DNA from: Inia geoffrensis
Lineage: Eukaryota > Chordata > Mammalia > Artiodactyla > Iniidae
NCBI GenBank assembly: GCA_036417435.1
Contig: JAZAQT010000670.1
Location: 1 to 64,000, forward strand
Reading direction: 5' to 3'
Length of the DNA: 64,000 nucleotides
Shown here: positions 48,578 through 60,725 of the stretch, in pieces
How positions within the stretch are numbered: position 1 is the stretch's first letter
Layout: each line of letters opens with the position of its first letter
Notes under the pieces: generated by a model
What the model was told of the DNA's origin: nothing
Database searches by the model: none
The model's input: the letters and a program-made list of their open reading frames with translations, nothing else
Program-made: the position numbers and the translations under genes

Positions 48578-50313
48578 GAGAGTGGGGAGGCTGCATAAAA
48601 CCAGAGGTTCATATTAGGACAGATACCATTCCATAAGCCAAATATATATTAGACAAGACCTACTCCTTGCTCAACGAAATGGACTCAACACCCCGTATTC
48701 AAAACCTAGGAATATGCCTGACTATGAAGAAAATTAAAACCCATACATTTATAGGTCTCCATAAGAAAATCATTTGTGTACAGCCCCATACACACAGCAG
48801 TGTCAATAAGCTAAATCCCCTTATAAAAATAAATTTGAAAAACAAAACACAAGGACTGTGAAATAGAGAGAAATTCTTAAATAAGTCCTTCAGGGCTTGT
48901 GAGGAATCTTGGATTTACCACCTCTACATCCACAGCTGGGGGAGAGATAAGGCTGGACACTTGGGGCTGATACTATTGGTGAGGGAATGCAGACCCTTTG
49001 AGGTAATGGTGCATGGTTCCCATTCCACGGGTCCCAAATCTCCACGTTTAAGGGATTTATCCTTCAGCTAAAATATGCATGGAAAACCCAGAATATGGTC
49101 CACGAAGTGATCAGGCATAATTTCTAAAACTCATCGCCATTTTCGCCCCCTGATACTCGAGTTCGCCGTTCCAGATGCGATATTAACATTCTCCCCACTT
49201 GGAGAGTCAGTGTCTTTGACCTCTTGTTTGGCACAGTTTGCAATTTCTGTGGAAGATGAACAGGAATAAGGAGAACCAATGAGCGGCTAACTCGATGTGT
49301 TTGGACGGGCACATTGAACTCTGATTTCCCTACAGGAAGAAGAATTCAGCAAAGGCTCAGCGGGCCATGCCGGAACGAGATTAGGGCCTGAAGCAATTCT
49401 TCGGGTTTGCGGTCAGCTCACAAGAAAGCGAGTTGAGAAAAGGAGATCTTTGGCACTGTAACTCACAATCCTGCAGAGTTCCAAATGACCCCTATCATCC
49501 AAAAATTTATTGAAGGAAGGCTGTGAAGAGGACTTGAACGCGACGCAGAATTGCAGAAAACAGATATCAGGGGGTAGATAAGAATTGCTCTGAAAGCGTA
49601 GGAAAAGAGGCAGCAGTTCGACAGTGATGCACTTGGCCAAAAAGGGCGTATGCGTTTTTTCCTGAATATATTCAGGAAAAAACGCATACGCCCTTTTTAG
49701 CCAACCAAGCAAGCCTGCAATGGAAATCCGCACTACAAGGAAGTCTCACTTCCCACCGATCCAAAGGGCCGTCCGAAAAAAGTGTAAAATCCAGAGAGGC
49801 AGGACAGGCCGTGGAGAACCGGCAGCCTTGTTATGCTGATGGGCGGGATGTAAATTGCCAACAGCCACTCTGGAGAAGTGGATGGTGTTTCCTGGAACAA
49901 AGAAAAAACCAAGGTAGAGAGCCTAGGGCACTTCCACTTATGGTGCTATAGATTCGGAAAATTTAAATGAAAAAGACACAGCCACACCAAAGTTTGGGGC
50001 TGCTCTGTGTACGGGATCCTTGACTATGGTACAACTTTAATAGCCCAGAAAGAGAAAAATGGATATAGAAGTTGTGGTACATCCCTACAATGGAATATCA
50101 CTCAACAATGAAATCCATGGCAACACACCAGTAGCAGCATAATGACAGGATTTAGTTATGATGATTCTAAGTGAAATAAGTCACACAGAAAAAGAAACAT
50201 CATAAGATATCACTAATACCGGGAATGTAAACACGGCTACGTGTGAACTGCATTACAAAACACAACAGAGTCTCACATTTACAAAAGAAACTTATGCTTG
50301 CTTAAGGGGAAAG
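48578..50313 (+). repeat. Satellite monomer 29 (1736 bp)
   Basis: Palindrome 49633-49704 has one change, TTAGCCAA, as in unit 23. ORF2 remnant 49712-50230. Near-copy of unit 23 at +10414. ACAGCCCCATAC (48780) is private. Confidence 0.97.
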
Positions 50314-52049
50314 GAGAGTGGGGAGGCTGCATAAAACCAGAGGTTCATATTAGGACAGATACCATTCCATAAGCCAAATATATATTAGACAAGACCTACT
50401 CCTTGCTCAACGAAATGGACTCAACACCCCGTATTCAAAACCTAGGAATATGCCTGACTATGAAGAAAATTAAAACCCATACATTTATAGGTCTCCATAA
50501 GAAAATCATTTGTGTACAGCACCATACACACAGCAGTGTAAATAAGCTAAATCCTCTTATAAAAATTAATTTGAAAAAGAAAACACAAGGAATGTCAAAT
50601 AGAGACAAATTCTTAAATACGTCCTTCAGGGCTTGTGAGGAATCTTGGATTCACCACCTCTACATCCACAACTGGGGGAGAGATAAGGCTGGACACTTGG
50701 GGCTGATAGTATTGGTGAGGGAATGCAGACCCTTTGAGGTAATGGTGCATGGTTCCCATTCCACGGGTCCCAAATCTCCACGTTTAAGGGATTTATCCTT
50801 CAGCTAAAATATGCATGGAAAACCCAGAATATGGTCCACGAAGTGATCAGGCATAATTTCTAAAACTCATCGCCATTTTCGCCCCCTGATACTCGAGTTC
50901 GCCGTTCCAGATGCGATATTAACATTCTCCCCACTTGGAGAGTCAGTGCCTTTGACCTCTTGTTTGGCACAGTTTGCAATTTCTGTGGAAGATGAACAGG
51001 AATAAGGAGAACCAATCAGCGGCTAACTCGATGTGTTTGGACGGGCACATTGAACTCTGATTTCCCTACAGGAAGAAGAATTCACCAAAGGCTCAGCGTG
51101 CCATGCCGGAACGAGATTAAGGCCTGAAGCAATTTTTCGGGTTTGCGGTCAGCTCACAAGAAAGCGAGTTGAGAAAAGGAGATCTTTGGCACTGTAACTC
51201 ACAATCCTGCAGAGTTCCAAATGACCCCTATCATCCAAAAATTTATTGAAGGAAGGCTGTGAAGAGGACTTGAACGCGACGCAGAATTGCAGAAAACAGA
51301 TATCAGGGGGTAGATAAGAATTGCTCTGAAAGCGTAGGAAAAGACGCAGCAGTTCGACAGTGATGCACTTGGCCAAAAAGGGCGTATGGGTTTTTTCCTG
51401 AATATATTCAGGAAAAAACGCATACGCCCTTTTTGCCCAACCAAGCAAGCCTGCAATGGAAATCCGCACTACAAGGAAGTCTCACTTCCCAACGATCCAA
51501 AGGGCCGTCCAAAAAAAGTGTAAAATCCAGAGAGGCAGGACAGGCCGTGGAGAACCGGCAGCCTTGTTATGCTGATGGGCGGGATGTAAATTGCCAACAG
51601 CCACTCTGGAGAAGTGGATGGTGTTTCCTGGAACAAAGAAAAAACCAAGCTAGAGAGCCTAGGGCACTTCCACTTATGGTGCTATAGATTCGGAAAATTT
51701 AAATGAAAAAGACACAGCCACACCAAAGTTTGGGGCTGCTCTGTGTACGGGATCCTTGACTATGGTACAACTTTAATAGCCCAGAAAGAGAAAAATGGAT
51801 ATAGAAGTTGTGGTACATCCCTACAATGGAATATCACTCAACAATGAAATCCATGGCAACAGACCAGTAGCAGCATAATGACAGGATTTAGTTATGATGA
51901 TTCTAAGTGAAATAAGTCACACAGAAAAAGAAACATCATAAGATATCACTAATACCGGGAATGTAAACACGGCTACGTGTGAACTGCATTACAAAACACA
52001 ACAGAGTCTCACATTTACAAAAGAAACTTATGCTTGCTTAAGGGGAAAG
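50314..52049 (+). repeat. Satellite monomer 30 (1736 bp, chimeric)
   Basis: Palindrome 51369-51440 has two changes, GTATGGGT and TTGCCCAA. ORF2 remnant 51448-51966. The front matches unit 24 through AATACGTCC (C at 50620). From GATTCACCACC (C at 50652) it matches unit 27. The switch lies within 50621-50651. Its open frame 50403-50807 (134 codons) is the unit 24 frame fused to a unit 27 tail. Confidence 0.97.
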
Positions 52050-53785
52050 GAGAGTGGGGAGGCTGCATAAAACCAGAGGTTCATATTAGGACAGATACCA
52101 TTCCATAAGCCAAATATATATTGGACAAGACCTACTCCTTGCTCAACGAAATGGACTCAACACCCCGTATTCAAAACCTAGGAATATGCCTGACTATGAA
52201 GAAAATTAAAACCCATACATTTATAGGTCTCCATAAGAAAATCATTTGTGTACAGCAGCATACACACAGCAGTGCCAATAAGCTAAATCCCCTTATAAAA
52301 ATAAATTTGAAAAACAAAACACAAGGACTGTGAAATAGAGAGAAATTCTTAAATAAGTCCTTCAGGGCTTGTGAGGAATCTTGGATTTACCACCTCTACA
52401 TCCACAGCTGGGGGAGAGATAAGGCTGGACACTTGGGGCTGATACTATTGGTGAGGGAATGCAGACCCTTTGAGGTAATGGTGCATGGTTCCCATTCCAC
52501 GGGTCCCAAATCTCCACGTTTAAGGGATTTATCCTTCAGCTAAAATATGCATGGAAAACCCAGAATATGGTCCACGAAGTGATCAGGCATAATTTCTAAA
52601 ACTCATCGCCATTTTCGCCCCCTGATACTCGAGTTCGCCGTTCCAGATGCGATATTAACATTCTCCCCACTTGGAGAGTCAGGGCCTTTGACCTCTTGTT
52701 TGGCACAGTTTGCAATTTCTGTGGAAGATGAACAGGAATAAGGAGAACCAATCAGCGGCTAACTCGATGTGTTTGGACGGGCACATTGAACTCTGATTTC
52801 CCTACAGGAAGAAGAATTCACCAAAGGCTCAGCGGGCCATGCCGGAACGAGATTAGGGCCTGAAGCAATTCTTCGGGTTTTCGGTCAGCTCACAAGAAAG
52901 CGAGTTGAGAAAAGGAGATCTTTGGCACTGTAACTCACAATCCTGCAGAGTTCCAAATGACCCCTATCATCCAAAAATTTATTGAAGGAAGGCTGTGAAG
53001 AGGACTTGAACGCGACGCAGAATTGCAGAAAACAGATATCAGGGGGTAGATAAGAATTGCTCTGAAAGCGTAGGAAAAGAGGCAGCAGATCGACAGTGAT
53101 GCACTTGGCCAAAAAGGGCGTATGCGTTTTTTCCTGAATATATTCAGGAAAAAACGCATACGCCCTTTTTGGCCAACCAAGCAAGCCTGCAATGGAAATC
53201 CGCACTACAAGGAAGTCTCACTTCCCACCGATCCAAAGGGCCGTCCGAAAAAAGTGTAAAATCCAGAGAGGCAGGACAGGCCATGGAGAACCGGCAGCCT
53301 TGTTAAGCTGATGGGCGGGATGTAAATTGCCAACAGACAATCTGGAGAAGTGGATGGTGTTTCCTGGAACAAAGAAAAAAACAAGGTAGAGAGCCTAGGG
53401 CACTTCCACTTATGGTGCTATAGATTCGGAAAATTTAAATGAAAAAGACACAGCCACACCAAAGTTTGGGGCTGCTCTGTGTACGGGATCCTTGACTATG
53501 GTACAACTTTTATAGCCCAGAAAGAGAAAAATGGATATAGAAGTTGTGGTACATCCCTACAATGGAATATCACTCAACAATGAAATCAATGGCAACAGAC
53601 CAGTAACAGCATAATGAGAGGATTTAGTTATGATGATTCTAAGTGAAATAAGTCACACAGAAAAAGAAACATCATAAGATATCACTAATACCGGGAATGT
53701 AAACACGGCTACGTGTGAACTGCATTACAAAACACAACAGAGTCTCACATTTACAAAAGAAACTTATGCTTGCTTAAGGGGAAAG
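52050..53785 (+). repeat. Satellite monomer 31 (1736 bp, mosaic)
   Basis: Palindrome 53105-53176 perfect; ORF2 remnant 53184-53702. The front equals unit 28. The region 53304-53625 carries divergent-class variants (TTGTTAAGCTG, GACAATCTGG, ACAAGGTAG, CTTTTATAGCC), so it joins at least two lineages. CAGGGCC (52680), GCAGATCG (53086) and AGTAACAGC (53602) are private. Confidence 0.97.
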
Positions 53786-55521
53786 GAGAGTGGGGAGGCT
53801 GCATAAAACCAGAGGTTCACATTAGGACAGATACCATTCCATAAGCCAAATATATATTAGACAAGACCTACTCCTTGCTCAACCAAATGGACTCAACACC
53901 CAGTATTCAAAACCTTGGAATATGCCTGACTATGAAGAAAATTAAAACCCATACATTTATAGGTCTCCATAAGAAAATCATTTGTGTACAGCACCATACA
54001 CACAGCAGTGTCAATAAGCTAAATCCCCTTATAAAAATAAATTTGAAAAACAAAACACAAGGACTGTGAAATAGAGAGAAATTCTTAAATAAGCCCTTCA
54101 GGGCTTGTGAGGAATCTTGGATTTACCACCTCTACATCCACAGCTGGGGGAGAGATAAGGCTGGACACTTGGGGCTGATAGTATTGGTGAGGGAATGCAG
54201 ACCCTTTGAGGTAATGGTGCATGGTTCCCATTCCACGGGTCCCAAATCTCCACGTTTAAGGGATTTATCCTTCAGCTAAAATATGCATGGAAAACCCAGA
54301 ATATGGTCCACGAAGTGATCAGGCATAATTTCTAAAACTCATCACCATTTTCGCCCCCTGATACTCGAGTTCGCCGTTCCAGATGCGATATTAACATTCT
54401 CCCCACTTGGAGAGTCAGTGCCTTTGACCTCTTGTTTGGCACAGTTTGCAATTTCTGTGGAAGATGAACAGGAATAAGGAGAACCAATGAGCGGCTAACT
54501 CGATGTGTTTGGACGGGCACATTGAACTCTGATTTCCCTACAGGAAGAAGAATTCACCAAAGGCTCAGTGGGCAATGCCCGAACGAGATTAGGGCCTGAA
54601 GCAATTCTTCGGGTTTTCGGTCAGCTCACAAGAAAGCAAGTTGAGAAAAGGAGATCTTTGGCACTGTAACTCACAATCCTGCAGAGTTCCAAATGACCCC
54701 TATCATCCAAAAAATTATTGAAGGAAGGCTGTGAAGAGGACTTGAACGCGACGCAGCATTGCAGAAAACAGATATCAGGGGGTAGATAAGAATTGCTCTG
54801 AAAGCGTAGGAAAAGAGGCAGCAGTTCGACAGTGATGCACTTGGCCAAAAAGGGCGTGTGCGTTTTTTCCTGAATATATTCAGGAAAAAACGCATACGCC
54901 CTTTTTGGCCAACCAAGCAAGCCTGCAATGGAAATCCGCACTACAAGGAAGTCTCACTTCCCACCGATCCAAAGGGCCGTCCGAAAAAAGTGTAAAATCC
55001 AGAGAGGCAGGACAGGCCGTGGAGAACAGGCAGCCTTGTTATGCTGATGGGCGGGATGTAAATTGTCAACAGCCACTCTGGAGAAGTGGATGGTGTTTCC
55101 TGGAACAAAGAAAAAACCAAGCTAGAGAGCCTAGGGCACTTCCACTTATGGTGCTATAGATTCGGAAAATTTAAATGAAAAAGACACAGCCACACCAAAG
55201 TTTGGGGCTGCTCTGTGTACGGGATCCTTGACTATGGTACAACTTTAATAGCCCAGAAAGAGAAAAATGGATATAGAAGTTGTGGTACATCCCTACAATG
55301 GAATATCACTCAACAATGAAATCCATGGCAACACACCAGTAGCAGCATAAGGACAGGATTTAGTTATGATGATTCTAAGTGAAATAAGTCACACAGAAAA
55401 AGAAACATCATAAGATATCACTAATACCGGGAATGTAAACACGGCTACGTGTGAACTGCATTACAAAACACAACAGAGTCTCACATTTACAAAAGAAACT
55501 TATGCTTGCTTAAGGGGAAAG
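53786..55521 (+). repeat. Satellite monomer 32 (1736 bp)
   Basis: Palindrome 54841-54912 has one change, A to G at 54858 (GGGCGTGTGCG). ORF2 remnant 54920-55438. The front matches units 2 and 27 (CAACCAAATGG, CCCAGTATTC). Private: AAGCCCTTC (54092), TCACCATTTT (54343), AAAAAATTATTG (54710), GCAGCATTGC (54755), AATTGTCAAC (55062). Confidence 0.97.
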
Positions 55522-57257
55522 GAGAGTGGGGAGGCTGCATAAAACCAGAGGTTCATATTAGGACAGATACCATTCCATAAGCCAAATATATATTAGACAA
55601 GACCTACTCCTTGCTCAACGAAATGGACTCAACACCCCGTATTCAAAACCTAGGAATATGCCTGACTATGAAGAAAATTAAAACCCATACATTTATAGGT
55701 CTCCATAAGAAAATCATTTGTGTACAGCAGCATTCACACAGCAGTGTCAATAAGCTAAATCCCCTTATAAAAATAAATTTGAAAAACAAAACACAAGGAC
55801 TGTGAAATAGAGAGAAATTCTTAAATAAGTCCTTCAGGGCTTGTGAGGAATCTTGGATTTACCACCTCTACATCCACAGCTGGGGGAGAGATAAGGCTGG
55901 ACACTTGGGGCTGATACTATTGGTGAGGGAATGCAGACCCTTTGAGGTAATGGTGCATGGTTCCCATTCCACGGGTCCCAAATCTCCACGTTTAAGGGAT
56001 TTATCCTTCAGCTAAAATATGCATGGAAAACCCAGAATATGGTCCACGAAGTGATCAGGCATAATTTCTAACACTCATCGCCATTTTCGCCCCCTGATAC
56101 TCGAGTTCGCCGTTCCAGATGCGATATTAACATTCTCCCCACTTGGAGAGTCAGTGCCTTTGACCTCTTCTTTGGCACAGTTTGCAATTTCTGTGGAAGA
56201 TGAACAGGAATAAGGAGAACCAATGAGCGGCTAACTCGATGTGTTTGGACGGGCACATTGAACTCTGATTTCCCTACAGGAAGAAGAATTCACCAAAGGC
56301 TCAGCGGGCCATGCCGGAAAGAGACTAGGGCCTGAAGCAATTCTTCGGGTTTTCGGTCAGCTCACAAGAAAGCGAGTTGAGAAAAGGAGATCTTTGGCAC
56401 TGTAACTCACAATCCTGCAGAGTTCCAAATGACCCCTATCATCCAAAAATTTATTGAAGGAAGGCTGTGAAGAGGACTTGAACGCGACGCAGAATTGCAG
56501 AAAACAGATATCAGGGGGTAGATAAGAATTGCTCTGAAAGCGTAGGAAAAGAGGCAGCAGTTCGACAGTGATGCACTTGGCCAAAAAGGGCGTATGCGTT
56601 TTTTCCTGAATATATTCAGGAAAAAACGCATACGCCCTTTTTGGCCAACCAAGCAAGCCTGCAATGGAAATCCGCACTACAAGGAAGTCTCACTTCCCAC
56701 CGATCCAAAGGGCCGTCCGAAAAAAGTGTAAAATCCAGAGAGGAAGGACAGGCCGTGGAGAACCGGCAGCCTTGTTAAGCTGATGGGCGGGATGTAAATT
56801 GCCAACATCCAATCTGGAGAAGTGGATGGTGTTTCCTGGAACAAAGAAAAAAACAAGGTAGAGAGCCTAGGGCACTTCCACTTATGGTGCTATAGATTCG
56901 GAAAATTTAAATGAAAAAGACACAGCCACACCAAAGTTTGGGGCTGCTCTGTGTACGGGATCCTTGACTATGGTACAACTTTAATAGCCCAGAAACAGAA
57001 AAATGGATATAGAAGTTGTGGTACATCCCTACAATGGAATATCACTCAACAATGAAATCCATGGCAACACACCAGTAGCAGCATAATGACAGGATTTACT
57101 TATGATGATTCTAAGTGAAATAAGTCACACAGAAAAAGAAACATCATAAGATATCACTAATACCGGGAATGTAAACACGGCTACGTGTGAACTGCATTAC
57201 AAAACACAACAGAGTCTCACATTTACAAAAGAAACTTATGCTTGCTTAAGGGGAAAG
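55522..57257 (+). repeat. Satellite monomer 33 (1736 bp, mosaic)
   Basis: Palindrome 56577-56648 perfect; ORF2 remnant 56656-57174. A divergent-class patch at about 56774-56861 (TTGTTAAGCTG, CCAATCTGG, ACAAGGTAG) ends before the ordinary CTTTAATAGCC. AGCATTCACAC (55729) and GAGACTAGGG (56321) are private. Confidence 0.97.
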
Positions 57258-58992
57258 GAGAGTGGGGAGGCTGCATAAAACCAGAGGTTCATATTAGGAC
57301 AGATACCATTCCATAAGCCAAATATATATTAGACAAGACCTACTCCTTGCTCAACGAAATGGACTCAACACCCCGTATTCAAAACCTAGGAATATGCCTG
57401 ACTATGAAGAAAATTAAAACCCATACATTTATAGGTCTCCATAAGAAAATCATTTGTGTACAGCACCATACACACAGCAGTGTCAATAAGCTAAATCCCC
57501 TTATAAAAATAAATTTGAAAAACAAAACACAAGGACTGTGAAATAGAGAGAAATTCTTAAATAAGTCCTTCAGGGCTTGTGAGGAATCTTGGATTTACCA
57601 CCTCTACATCCACAGCTGGGAGAGAGATAAGGCTGGACACTTGGGGCTGATACTATTGGTGAGGGAATGCAGACCCTTTGAGGTAATGGTGCATGGTTCC
57701 CATTCCACGGGTCCCAAATCTCCACGTTTAAGGGATTTATCCTTCAGCTAAAATATGCATGGAAAACCCAGAATATGGTCCACGAAGTGATCAGGCATAA
57801 TTTCTGAAACTCATCGCCATTTTCGCCCCCTGATACTCGAGTTCGCCGTTCCAGATGCGAAATTAACACTCTCCCCACTTGGAGAGTCAGTGCCTTTGAC
57901 CTCTTGTTTGGCACAGTTTGCAATTTCTGTGGAAGATGAACAGGAATAAGGAGAACCAATGAGCGGCTAACTCGATGTGTTTGGACGGGCACATTGAACT
58001 CTGATTTCCCTGCAGGAAGAAGAATTCACCAAAGGCTCAGCGGGCCATGCCGGAACGAGATTAGGGCCTGAAGCAATTCTTCGGGTTTGCGGTCAGCTCA
58101 CAAGAAAGAGAGTTGAGAAAGGGAGATTTTTGGCACTGTAACTCACAATCCTGCAGAGTTCCAAAAGACCCCTATCATCCAAAAATTTATTGAAGGAACG
58201 CTGTGAAGAGGACTTGAACGCGACGCAAAATTGTAGAAAACAGATATCAGGGGTTAAATAAGAATTGCTCTGAAAGCGTAGGAAAAGAGGCAGCAGTTCG
58301 ACAGTGATGCACTTGGCCAAAAAGGGCGTATGCGTTTTTTCCTGAATATATTCAGGAAAAAACGCATACGCCCTTTTTGGCCAACCAAGCAAGCCTGCAA
58401 TGGAAATCCGCACTACAAGAAGTCTCACTTCCCACCGATCCAAAGGGCCGTCCGAAAAAAGTGTAAAATCCAGAGAGGCAGGACAGGCCATGGAGAACCG
58501 GCAGCCTTGTTACGCTAATGGGCGGGATGTAAATTGCCAACAGCCACTCTGGAGAAGTGGATGGTGTTTCCTGGAACAAAGAAAAAACCAAGCTAGAGAG
58601 CCTAGGGCACTTCCACTTATGGTGCTATAGATTCGGAAAATTTAAATGAAAAAGACACAGCCACACCAAAGTTTGGGGCTGCTCAGTGTATGGGATCCTT
58701 GATTATGGTACAACTTTAATAGCCAAGAAAGAGAAAAATGGATATAGAAGTTGTGGTACATCCCTACAATGGAATATCACTCAACAATGAAATCAATGGC
58801 AACAGACCAGTAGCAGCATAATGAGAGGATTTAGTTATGATGATTCTAAGTGAAATAAGTCACACAGAAAAAGAAACATCATAGGATATCACTAATACCG
58901 GGAATGTAAACACGGCTACGCGTGAGCTGCATTTCAAAACAAAACAGAGTCTCACATTTACAAAAGAAACTTAGGTTTGCTTAAGGGTAAAG
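57258..58992 (+). repeat. Satellite monomer 34 (1735 bp)
   Basis: Palindrome 58313-58384 perfect; ORF2 remnant 58392-58909. Its middle is unusually divergent: GGGAGATTTTTGG (58118), CCAAAAGACCCC (58160), GGAACGCTG (58194), ACGCAAAATTGTAG (58223), GGGGTTAAATAAG (58249), GCTCAGTGTATGG (58680). The tail CGTGAGCTGCATTTCAAAAC (58921) and AGGGTAAAGG recur at unit 36. Confidence 0.97.
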
Positions 58993-60725
58993 GAGAGTGC
59001 GGAGGCTGCATAAAACCAGAGGTTGACATTAGGACAGATACCATTCCATAAGCCAAATGTTTATTAGACAAGACCTACTCCTCGCTCAACCATATGGACT
59101 CAACGTCCCGTATTCAAAACCTAGGAATATACCTGACTATGAAGAAAATTAAAACCTATACATTTATAGGTCTCCAGAAGAAAATCATTTGTGTACAGCA
59201 GCATACACACAGCAGTGTCAATAAGCTAAATCCCCTTATAAAAATAAATTTGAAAAACAAAACACAAGGACTGTGAAATAGAGAGAAATTCTTAAATAAG
59301 TCCTTCAGGGTTTGTGAGGAATCTTGGATTTACCACCTCTACATCCACAGCTGTGGGAGAGATAAGGCTGGACACTGGGGCTGATACTATTGGTGAGGGA
59401 ATGCAGACCCTTTGAGGTAATGGTGCATGGTTCCCATTGCACGGGTCCCAGTCTCCACGTTTAAGGGATTTATCCTTCAGCTAAAATATGCATGGAAAAT
59501 CCAGAATATGGTCCACGAAGTGACCAGGCAAAATTTTTAAACTCATCGCCATTTTCGCCCCCTGGTACTCGAGTTCGCCCTTCCAGATGCGATATTAACA
59601 TTCTCCCCACTTGGAGAGTCTGTGCCTTTGACCTCTTGTTTGGCACAGTTTGCAATTTCTGTGGAAGATGAACAGGAATAAGGAGAACCAATGAGTGGCT
59701 AACTCGATGTGTTTGGACGGGCACATTGAACTCTGATTTCCCTACAGGAAGAAGAATTCACCAAAGGCTCAGCGGGCCATGCCGGAACGAGATTAGGGCC
59801 TGAAGCAATTCTTCGGGTTTGCGGTCAGCTCCCAAGAAAGCGAGTTGAGAAAAGGGGATTTTTGGCACTGTAACTCACAATCCTGCAGAGTTCCAAATGA
59901 CCTCTATCATCCAAAAATTTATTGAAGGAAGGCTGTGAAGAGGACTTGAACCCGACGCAGAATTGCAGAAAACTGATATCAGGGGGTAGATAAGAATTGC
60001 TCTGAAAGCGTAGGAAAAGAGGCAGCAGTTCGACAGTGATGCACTTGGCCAAAAAGGGCGTATGCGTTTTTTCCTGAATATATTCAGGAAAAAACGCATA
60101 CGCCCTTTTTGGCCAACCAAGCAAGCCTGCAATGGAAATACGCACTACAAGGAAGTCTCACTTCCCACCGATCCAACGGGCCGTCCGAAAAAAGTGTAAA
60201 ATCCAGAGAGGCAGGACAGGCCATGGAGAACCGGCAGCCTTGTTAAGCTGATGGGCGGGATGTAAATTGCCAACAGCCAATCTGGAGAAGTGGATGGTGT
60301 TTCCTGGAACAAAGAAAAAAACAAGGTAGAGAGCCTAGGGCACTTCCACTTATGGTGCTATAGATTCGGAAAATTTAAATGAAAAAGACACAGCCACACC
60401 AAAGTTTGGGGCTGCTCTGTGTACGGGATCCTTGACTATGGTACAACTTTTATAGCCCAGAAAGAGAAAAATGGATATAGAAGTTGTGGTACATCCCTAC
60501 AATGGAATATCACTCAACAATGAAATCAATGGCAACAGACCAGTAGCAGCATAATGAGAGGATTTAGTTATGATGATTCTAAGTGAAATAAGTCACACAG
60601 AAAAAGAAACATCATAAGATATCACTAATACCGGGAATATAAACACGGCTACGTGTGAACTGCATTACAAAACACAACAGAGTCTCACATTTACAAAAGA
60701 AACTTATGCTTGCTTAAGGGGAAAG
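58993..60725 (+). repeat. Satellite monomer 35 (1733 bp, divergent class)
   Basis: Palindrome 60045-60116 perfect; ORF2 remnant 60124-60642. It shares the unit 26 linked block plus GAGTGCGGAGG (58995), AATGTTTATTAG (59057), AAACCTATACA (59153), CTCCAGAAG (59171), CCCAGTCTCC (59447) and AAACTGATATC (59971), which recur in unit 37. Three 1-bp losses (GACACTGGGG, CCCAGTCTCC and the AAATTTTTAAAC region) give 1733. Confidence 0.97.

Larger units (their letters stand above)
35768..50650 (+). repeat. Copy pair at 10414-bp spacing (units 21b-24a and 27b-30a)
   Basis: Tracts of about 35768-40236 and 46182-50650 share the private markers of units 22, 23 and 24 in the same order at a constant offset of six monomers. 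I saw only a handful of differences over ~4.5 kb. The left limit is the palindrome of units 21/27; the right limit is the joint inside unit 30. Confidence 0.82.
45445..52488 (+). repeat. Copy pair at 5207-bp spacing (units 27b-28a and 30b-31a)
   Basis: Tracts of about 45445-47280 and 50652-52487 share GATTCACCACC, CCAATCAGCGG, GCGTGCCATG, TTAAGGCC, TATTGGACAAG and CAGTGCCAATAAG at a constant offset of three monomers. The match ends between GATACTATTGG (52440) and 52488, where unit 28 has CATGTTTCCC and unit 31 CATGGTTCCC. Confidence 0.82.
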
